Source: Isotricha intestinalis | Taxonomy: Eukaryota; Ciliophora; Litostomatea; Vestibuliferida; Isotrichidae | Direction: 5' to 3' | DNA: 12,997 nucleotides | Assembly: GCA_023807065.1 (NCBI GenBank) | Contig: JAJJLU010004444.1 | Span: 1 to 12,997 of the forward strand | In this document: positions 8,101 to 12,997 of the stretch, one piece after another | How positions within the stretch are numbered: position 1 is the stretch's first letter | Layout: each line of letters begins with the position of its first letter | Position numbers and translations under genes: made by a program | Notes under the pieces: model-generated | Told to the model about the DNA's origin: nothing | Seen by the model: only the letters and a program-made list of their open reading frames with translations | Databases searched by the model: none

Positions 8101-9672
8101 AATGATATTGAAAATAAATTAAATAATAATAATGAAAAAGATATATCAAAAAAAATTAATGATGTTGATATAAAGTTTACTAATATTGATAAAGATAATA
8201 AAAAGAAATTAAATGAATTAGAAAATAAAATAAAAAATAATATAAGTGAGAAAGAGGTTAATGAAAAAATTTTAAAAATTGATTATAAATATAATAATAT
8301 AGATAATGTTAATAAAAAAATAATTACAGATTTAGAAAATAAAGTAAATAATTTAGATAAAGAAAATAAGCAAAAAATAATTAATATTGAAAATAAAATG
8401 AATATTCCAATTGATAAAGAAATAAATAAAAAAATAAATGATTTAGATAATAAATATAATAATATTGATAAAGATAATAAAAAATTATTATCTGATTTAG
8501 ATAATAAATATAATAATATTGATAAAGATAATAAAAAAGTATTATCTGATTTAGATAATAAATATAATAATATTGACAAAGAAAATAAAAAAAAATTATC
8601 TGATTTAGATAATAAATATAATAATATTGATATACAAAAAATATCAGAATTAGATAATAGATTAAATACTTTAGATAAAGAAAATAAACAAAATATAAAA
8701 GATTTAGAGAATAAAATAATAAATATGCCAAAAGAAGATAATCAAAAAACTTTATTAGATTTGATGAATAAATTTAATAACTATGAGCAAGATAATAAAG
8801 AAACAAAAATAAAAATAACAAATATAGAAAGTAAAATAAATAATAAAAATAAAGAAGAAAATGAAAAATTATTATCTGAATTGCAAAATAAATATAATAT
8901 TCTTGATAAAGATAACAATGAAACAAAGTTAAAATTAATGAATTTAGATAATCAAAATAAAGAAAAAGAACTAAAATTAAATAATATTTCAGATAAATAT
9001 AATATTTTAAATGATGAAATGAATGAAAATAAAAATAATTTATTAACATTAGAAAAAAAAATAAATAACAATATAGAAAAGGAAAAAGAAAATATAAATA
9101 CAATAGAAGAAATGAATAATAAAATTTTAAATATTGATAATAATTTAAATAATCAACACAATGAAAATAAGAAAAAATTCTTAGAAATTGATAAAAAATT
9201 TGATTCAATTAATAATGAAAAAATAAAAATGATAGAAGAATTTGATAATAAAATAATACAAAATGAAAAAAAAAATATTGAAAGAATAAATGATATTGAA
9301 AATAAATTAAAAAATTCAAAAAACGTATTAAATACTATATCAACTTCTTTTGAAGACACAAATTCAAATTCTCAAAATTCAAAAGCGAAAAAAATAGATT
9401 TAAATATTTTAAAAGAAGAAAATAAAAATGAAATTAAAATTGAAGAAATAAAAAATAAATTGAAAGGAAGTAAAAATAATAAATTAATTGATTCTGATAA
9501 TAATAATGAAAAATATAACAATTTAGTTGAAAATGTTTTTAAAGATTTAATAAGAGAAAATAAAAATATAAATAAAAAAGATAATAATAAATTAGAAGAT
9601 AAAGATAAAAAAGATATGAATAAATACTCTAAATTTGTAACTAAAGTTGCAAATGATTTTAAAATAAAATAA
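5155..9672 (+). CDS. giant repetitive coiled-coil protein (intact part, ~1,505 residues)
   Basis: This is an unbroken frame from TGA 5143-5145 to TAA 9670-9672. The given start, TTG 5155, is arbitrary because the gene evidently continues upstream. Residues 1 to about 1,380 are some 65 imperfect units of 18 residues with consensus KKKLSDLENKYNNIDKDN. Hydrophobic residues at positions 4, 7, 11 and 14, with Asn at 18, give spacings 3-4-3-4-4. This is a heptad plus an 11-residue hendecad, which favours a nearly straight coiled coil rather than a left-handed one. Many units carry a 3-residue insert (KEN or KDN) making 21. The last ~120 residues lose the repeat and become Ser/Asn-rich, then a basic helical end (KYSKFVTKVANDFKIK). 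There is no signal peptide or membrane segment. A rod-like cytoskeletal or scaffold role is likely from structure alone. No named family recognised. Confidence 0.92.
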   Translation: MKKISDLEIKYENMNKNNKEMISNYENKLNSINKDNNNNKQRINNIEIKYNNVNIDKDKLKKINELEEQYNLLENDNKNQFSEIQKVIDNLELNIKNNTNNKIKGKDIETIINDLDSKFIHLDQDNKKKLSDLENNINTFHQENKEKINVIETKINSNEKEILQKINDYDLKLNNIDKEDKNKLNEVENKLDNVVKENKQKIIVLENKVNNIDLNNKNKLVDLESKLNNEKDLIKKIIDIDIKYNNIDKDNKRKMMDIENKLNNEKEVLQKITNLDNKYYNIDKENKKKLNDIDNKFINLDKENKQKIINIENKMNIPIDKEINKKINDLDNKYNNIDKDNKKLLSDLDNKYNNIDKENKKKLSDLDNKYNNIDKENKKKISDLENKFNSVDKDNKENKNKIINIDSKISSNNPLEYKKKITDLENKFNIFDKENKKKVTDVETKLNNFDKENKQKLNNIESKLNSNNSPDKNLQKKITDIENKVNNIDKENKNKLIDLEKKYNNFSKNNENSNKDLLKKISDFDNKLNNVDKDNKKKLSDLENKYNNLDKENKDNKNKLSNVESINSNNKELIKKFNDFDLKINNLDKDNKKKLSDLENSLNQKTNILNMNDKKLLEFEIKLNTFDKDNQKKITDLENKIINIDKENKEKLRSVSADKDNIKKINELENKYINLDKGNKKIIDEIEKRLNSLDKDNKDYKIKLINFENNINSKTNDFKKINEFDIKLNNLDKDNKKKINDIEIKLDNINKKNDNKDNEIKEQLNKEINKKMLDYENKVNNLDLEINKKILDYENKVNNLDKDNKENKNQLNNIEKKLIIPNEKDLTKKINEIDKKYDNIDKDNKKKFLEIENKYNILDKDNKENKEKINNIDLKLNSNTNKNIDKQLIDLDKKFINIDNEHKKHLNDINNKIMNLDKENKDNKNKLNNVEIKINGQNNKDLAKKINEVNDKLNNLDKDNKKKINDLELKFNNLDKDNKKKLNDIENKLNNNNEKDISKKINDVDIKFTNIDKDNKKKLNELENKIKNNISEKEVNEKILKIDYKYNNIDNVNKKIITDLENKVNNLDKENKQKIINIENKMNIPIDKEINKKINDLDNKYNNIDKDNKKLLSDLDNKYNNIDKDNKKVLSDLDNKYNNIDKENKKKLSDLDNKYNNIDIQKISELDNRLNTLDKENKQNIKDLENKIINMPKEDNQKTLLDLMNKFNNYEQDNKETKIKITNIESKINNKNKEENEKLLSELQNKYNILDKDNNETKLKLMNLDNQNKEKELKLNNISDKYNILNDEMNENKNNLLTLEKKINNNIEKEKENINTIEEMNNKILNIDNNLNNQHNENKKKFLEIDKKFDSINNEKIKMIEEFDNKIIQNEKKNIERINDIENKLKNSKNVLNTISTSFEDTNSNSQNSKAKKIDLNILKEENKNEIKIEEIKNKLKGSKNNKLIDSDNNNEKYNNLVENVFKDLIRENKNINKKDNNKLEDKDKKDMNKYSKFVTKVANDFKIK
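6049..6221 (+). repeat. 173-bp direct repeat, copy 1 (partner at 8350-8522)
   Basis: It matches 8350-8522 at 172 of 173 positions; the only difference is a6087 against t8388. The distance, 2,301 bp, is a multiple of three, so both copies encode the same frame (NKQKIINIENKMNIPIDKE and following units). Flanking units of the same protein are far less alike. Confidence 0.95.
6139..6354 (+). repeat. 54-bp tandem repeat, about four units
   Basis: Units begin with gatttagataataaatata at 6139, 6193, 6247 and, diverged, 6301. Each encodes one 18-residue coiled-coil unit. The first two overlap the 173-bp duplication. Confidence 0.9.
8350..8522 (+). repeat. 173-bp direct repeat, copy 2 (partner at 6049-6221)
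   Basis: Second copy of the internal duplication, in the same frame and orientation. Identity stops at 8523 (t against c), where both copies run into 54-bp tandem units that have diverged in copy number. Confidence 0.95.
8440..8631 (+). repeat. 54-bp tandem repeat, three full units plus a partial
   Basis: Units start at 8440, 8494, 8548 and 8602, the last breaking off near 8632. The array has one more near-consensus unit than its counterpart at 6139, so the gene has changed in unit number since the duplication. Confidence 0.9.
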
Positions 9673-10273
9673 AATGTATATTTTTCTAATTTAAATATTA
9701 AAAAAAGAATTTAAAAAATATAAAAAATAAAAAATTAAAATTATGATAATATATTATTTTAAAAATGAAATCAGAAGAAAAAGAAAATAAATAAATTTAT
9801 TTTAAAACTAATTATTCAATGAAAGACATAAAAATAAAAATTCAAAATTCATTATCATATAAAACAAAAATAACATCAAACATATTTTCAAAATTCATAA
9901 AAACAAAAAATTAACGATTAAAAAATATTTATTAACGAATAACAATAAACGAATAAAAGATAATGTTTGTATAGAATAAATGATTCATATATAATGAAAA
10001 TCAATCAAAATATAATTCTCAATTTTAACTCTTTATTTTTGAATAATAAATTAAAAAGCTTTAAATTATTTTGATTAAATAAAGAATCTAAGATGATAAT
10101 TATTTAAATTTTTCTCTTATTTTTTCATTTTGAAGATTATAAAACAATGATTGCAATTACTGAAGAACATATAATTATTTAGAAAGTAATAAAAAAAGTA
10201 AAAAATATTAATTATCATTTTTTAGATAAAAAGAAAATAATATATTTTTTTACAAAATTTAATTAATATAAAT
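9673..10273. other. ~600-bp intergenic stretch, no convincing gene
   Basis: This is the longest non-coding stretch in the intact right half and presumably holds the 3' flank of the coiled-coil gene and the promoter of the next gene. Three points are worth noting. An ATG at 9765 opens nine codons to TAA 9792, and the same frame then stays open for 39 more codons (to 9911). A cluster of aacga motifs lies at 9911-9954. A short open piece near 10148 reads MIAITEEHIII. None is enough to call a gene. No terminator, tRNA or hairpin of note was seen. Confidence 0.5.
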
Positions 10274-10960
10274 ATGGAGAATAATAGCCATGAGAAAAAA
10301 ATTTCTCAATCTTTTAATTTATCAACTTTTTCACCTAATGAATTATTAAACCAAAATAAGAATGATAATTTTGAAAATATTTATAAAAATGAAAAAAGAA
10401 AATTAAATACTAGAAATATATTTGAAAAAAATAATATTTTATCAAATTCTTTTGATACTATTCAATCTATTGTTAGAAATTTAAAAGAAAATGGTGATAG
10501 AAAAAATGAAGGTATTGAAAATAAAATATTTAAAATTAAAATTAAAAATATAGATTATATGAAAAAAATTTTTTTAAAAAAGAAAAATTTTAAAATTAGA
10601 AATACAATAAATAATAATTTTATTAATAAATTCAAAATTATAGATTTTAGTCAAAAAAAAATGAATGATAATAATAATGAATATTCTAAAAATTTTTTAA
10701 AACCAATTTCAGGAAAAAATTCATTTAGAAAATTACCATATTTAACAAATGGAATTAATTCAAAAAGAATTTCAGAAAATAAAAATGAAAATAATATATC
10801 AAGTAATGAAAAAAAAAATTATTTAAGTTTAAATAGAGAAGAACAAAAAAAAATAAATGTAAATTTTTATTCATTAAGAGTTTCTCCTTTAAAAATAAAT
10901 AAAAATATAAGAATTTTTCCAATAAAAAAAACAAATATAAAAAAAATTAATATTATATAA
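10274..10960 (+). CDS. hypothetical Asn/Lys-rich basic protein, 228 residues
   Basis: A complete ORF runs from ATG 10274 to TAA 10958-10960, preceded by an A/T-rich leader (taatataaat) and in-frame stops. It is rich in Asn, Lys, Ile and Ser and strongly basic, with no signal peptide, membrane helix or clear coiled coil. Residues 11-26 (SQSFNLSTFSPNELLN) and 58-72 (NSFDTIQSIVRNLKE) have more varied composition and may form short helices. Residues 83-125 are a dense basic/hydrophobic patch (KIFKIKIKNIDYMKKIFLKK). It shares orientation and small spacing (69 bases) with the next gene and may have evolved with it, but I see no clear homology between them. Function unknown. The lack of any frame break over 687 bases in such AT-rich DNA supports a real gene. 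Confidence 0.8.
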   Translation: MENNSHEKKISQSFNLSTFSPNELLNQNKNDNFENIYKNEKRKLNTRNIFEKNNILSNSFDTIQSIVRNLKENGDRKNEGIENKIFKIKIKNIDYMKKIFLKKKNFKIRNTINNNFINKFKIIDFSQKKMNDNNNEYSKNFLKPISGKNSFRKLPYLTNGINSKRISENKNENNISSNEKKNYLSLNREEQKKINVNFYSLRVSPLKINKNIRIFPIKKTNIKKINII

Positions 10961-11029
10961 AGATAAAATATACAATAATTAATTTTTATAAAAAATTTAA
11001 AGAAAAATTTAATTTTTAATTTAATTTTT

Positions 11030-12019
11030 ATGGAAAATTATAAAGGTTTTTATGTAAATGACAAAATAAATGATAAACCAAAATTTTTTGAAGGAGGAGC
11101 TCATTTTAAATATTCAGATTTATATAAAATGTTAAAAATAATATATAAAAAAAGAGAAGAAAAAAATAATGAAAAAAAAAATAAAAAATATTTTATTAAT
11201 GAAAAAAGTAATTCTATTCTGAAAAATAAAAGTAGAAATATTCAATCTATTTTTCAATCTTTTACTCAAAGATATAATCAAAATAATAAAAGTGAAAATG
11301 GAAAATTTTCTTTTTCTTATAATAAAAATTTAAATAATTTAACTAATGAAAATATTCAAATTTCTTTCAATTCAAAAATAAATGATAATAATAAACCACA
11401 ATTTCATTTTAACAGTAATACAAGTTTAGGGAAAAATATTAATTATAATGATAATAATAATGAAAGTGGTTTTTATAAAAATTATAAAAATATAAATAAT
11501 AATACAAATAATAATATTATAAATGTAATAAATAATTTACCTCAAATTAATATAAAGAATATTCTAAATCAAACTAATAATCCAATTCAAATTTTAAATG
11601 TTGGAAAAAATAAAGATGTAAAAAATAGAAATTTTAATTTAGATATATTAAATTCTAATAATAATATAAATTATAATTATAGTACTTTAAGAGAAGTAAA
11701 TAATACTTTTGCTAAAAAATATATTAATCCTTTAAATAAAATTACACATTTTAGAATTATTTCATCAAGAAATGGGAATAATAAAAATATTTCTTTGTAT
11801 AGTAGAAATAAAATAAGTAATAATTCCAAATCAATTTCTATAACAAAAAATTATTTAGATGAAATCAATACAAATTATATTAACAATAATAAAATTATGG
11901 ATTATAATCATAAAAATAGCATTAATGAAAAATCAAAACTTTTAATAACAAAAAAAACAAATAATATTTCTAAAAAACCTCAATCAAAAAATATTCAAAA
12001 GGAAACACCAAAAAAATAA
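11030..12019 (+). CDS. hypothetical protein with EGGAHFKY block and Asn-rich tail, 329 residues
   Basis: A complete ORF runs from ATG 11030 to TAA 12017-12019. The first 40 residues differ from the rest. They include PKFFEGGAHFKYSDLYKML (residues 17-35), a varied, probably folded block with Gly-Gly-Ala-His-Phe and an amphipathic helix after it. The rest is low-complexity Asn/Lys/Ser/Ile sequence with poly-Asn runs (NNNTNNNIINVINN near residue 155), expected to be disordered. There is no signal peptide or membrane segment. The tail ends in a basic, Pro-containing stretch (KKPQSKNIQKETPKK). No family recognised. The N-terminal block is the part most likely to reveal one. It lies on the same strand as both neighbours, 69 bases after the previous gene and 115 before the MORN gene. 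Confidence 0.85.
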   Translation: MENYKGFYVNDKINDKPKFFEGGAHFKYSDLYKMLKIIYKKREEKNNEKKNKKYFINEKSNSILKNKSRNIQSIFQSFTQRYNQNNKSENGKFSFSYNKNLNNLTNENIQISFNSKINDNNKPQFHFNSNTSLGKNINYNDNNNESGFYKNYKNINNNTNNNIINVINNLPQINIKNILNQTNNPIQILNVGKNKDVKNRNFNLDILNSNNNINYNYSTLREVNNTFAKKYINPLNKITHFRIISSRNGNNKNISLYSRNKISNNSKSISITKNYLDEINTNYINNNKIMDYNHKNSINEKSKLLITKKTNNISKKPQSKNIQKETPKK

Positions 12020-12134
12020 ATAAAAAAAACAAAATATTTTTTAAACTTCTCTTTATTTAAAAAAAAAAATTTTTTAATCAAAAGATAAAAAATAAAAAAA
12101 TACATATTATAAATTAAACAATCAAAAAAAAAAA

Positions 12135-12997
12135 ATGGGAAACTGTCATTGTATATCAAAAGATAAAGGTGACAACCAAGAATTTTACAAAGAAGATTTC
12201 CAAAATTTTGAAGATGAAATATCAGGATTTGAGAATGAAAATCCTCAAAAATTAAAATCTACAAAAAAACCAAATTCAACAGAAGAAGAAATATTAAAAA
12301 TAAAAGATTTGATAAATGAAAAGTTAAAAAAACAAAATTTAAAAGATGAAATAATAATAGAAGAAATAACAGAAGAAGAATTTGAAGAAAATTTAAAAAA
12401 AAATGAAGAATCATATCGTGTTTTAAAAACAAATGAAAATGAGACAAAAACATTTATGTTTGAAGGAGATGAAAAAATATATGAATTACCAATATTAAAA
12501 TTTGAGAATCCAAAAAAGAATGAAATAGAATGTTATAAAGGAAGTTATGATGAAAACGGAAATTTATGTGGAAAAGGAATATTAATAACAAAAGAAGAGA
12601 ATATATATTGTGGAACATTTCAAAATAATTTATTTCAAGGAAAAGGTCTTTTTATAAATAAAAATGGTGATTATTATATAGGAGATTGGAATAAAGGTTA
12701 TTGTGAAGGAAAAGGACATTTAGTAGTTAATGGATTATCTCAATATGAAGGTGATTTTAAAAATAATTCAAAGCATGGAAAAGGAATTGAACATTATCCT
12801 GATGGTTCTGTTTATTCAGGTGAATTTATTAATAATGAAAAGAATGGGAAAGGAAAATATATTTTTGAAGATAATTCTGTTTATGAAGGTGATTTTAAAA
12901 ATAATTTATATAATGGAGAAGGAACTTATATTTGGAGTGATGGAAGATATTATAAAGGAGAATTTAAAGATGGAATGATGAATGGGAAAGGACTTCA
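12135..12997 (+). CDS. MORN-repeat protein with probable N-myristoylation/palmitoylation, 3' end outside window
   Basis: The frame is open from ATG 12135 to the right edge (287 full codons) with no stop. The N-terminus MGNCHCISKD has Gly at 2 and Cys at 4 and 6, the usual set-up for N-myristoylation with palmitoylation and thus membrane anchoring (inference from motif). Residues 50-130 are acidic and helical. From about residue 134 come 23-residue MORN repeats: YKGSYDENGNLCGKG, YCGTFQNNLFQGKG, YIGDWNKGYCEGKG, YEGDFKNNSKHGKG, YSGEFINNEKNGKG and YEGDFKNNLYNGEG, with a seventh (YKGEFKDGMMNGKG) cut by the edge. MORN proteins bind lipids or organise membrane-linked cytoskeleton, and some carry a C-terminal kinase or other domain, which could lie beyond the window. 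Upstream are 115 bases of A-rich spacer. A shorter ORF at 12730-12978 is a shadow frame. Confidence 0.92.
   Translation, partial: MGNCHCISKDKGDNQEFYKEDFQNFEDEISGFENENPQKLKSTKKPNSTEEEILKIKDLINEKLKKQNLKDEIIIEEITEEEFEENLKKNEESYRVLKTNENETKTFMFEGDEKIYELPILKFENPKKNEIECYKGSYDENGNLCGKGILITKEENIYCGTFQNNLFQGKGLFINKNGDYYIGDWNKGYCEGKGHLVVNGLSQYEGDFKNNSKHGKGIEHYPDGSVYSGEFINNEKNGKGKYIFEDNSVYEGDFKNNLYNGEGTYIWSDGRYYKGEFKDGMMNGKGL

Noticed and set aside
5991..9359. Several long minus-strand ORFs opposite the coiled-coil gene
   Set aside because: They are antisense shadows: Leu/Ser/Phe/Ile-rich readings of the 54-bp repeats, with no independent features.
12000..12134. Promoter or initiator element before the MORN gene
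   Set aside because: Only A-runs and tcaaaa are present, which do not match a recognisable initiator, and similar A/T strings occur everywhere in the window.
1..12997. Ciliate-type code (TAA/TAG = Gln)
   Set aside because: Some broken stretches (508-541, 1804, 9792) read smoothly if TAA is Gln. But about 2,350 intact codons have no TAA or TAG, use CAA freely for Gln, and end in TAA. Nearly all TAA in 2993-5150 vanish once a homopolymer base is added.

Overview
The window is extremely A+T-rich (my estimate is about 85%). It looks like nuclear DNA of a unicellular eukaryote. The evidence is a 14-3-3 protein, an Hsp70-type N-terminus, a MORN-repeat protein with a probable N-myristoylation signal, and very long Lys/Asn/Asp-rich coiled-coil proteins. 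Intact genes end in TAA, use CAA for Gln, and show no introns, so a standard stop code fits and the ciliate TAA/TAG=Gln code does not. I cannot name the lineage. Parabasalids, Anaeramoebae and other AT-rich anaerobic protists are all conceivable.

Layout, left to right. Bases 1-168 hold the 3' end of a heptad-repeat protein. Bases 169-2365 are a patchwork of short, frame-broken pieces: two small + strand ORF fragments, a minus-strand Cys-rich repeat protein, a + strand trypsin-like peptidase tail, an Hsp70-like start and an unrecognised protein. Bases 2366-2976 hold a minus-strand 14-3-3 that lacks its N-terminus. Right next to it, a + strand giant coiled-coil gene runs to 9672. Its first ~2.15 kb (2993-5152) is broken by many frameshifts, and the remaining 4.5 kb is one perfect ORF. 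Then come a ~600-bp non-coding stretch, two compact Asn/Lys-rich genes of unknown function (10274-10960 and 11030-12019), and a MORN-repeat gene (12135 onward) that is still open at the right edge.

The strongest signal is a sharp change near 5150. Left of it, coding sequence is interrupted roughly every 100-150 bases, and about 20 of these breaks are each repaired by adding one A or T to a homopolymer run. Right of it, 7.8 kb has no break at all. This one-directional pattern looks more like uncorrected long-read consensus than like ordinary pseudogene decay. A few in-frame stops, two active-site changes and the truncated genes are not explained that way.

The coiled-coil protein has a striking architecture. 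It contains about 65 imperfect 18-residue units (a heptad plus a hendecad), some extended to 21, arranged in higher-order groups, with recent internal duplication at DNA level. No shared pathway is evident among the genes. The coiled-coil and MORN proteins would fit cytoskeletal or membrane-cortex roles, but that is inference.
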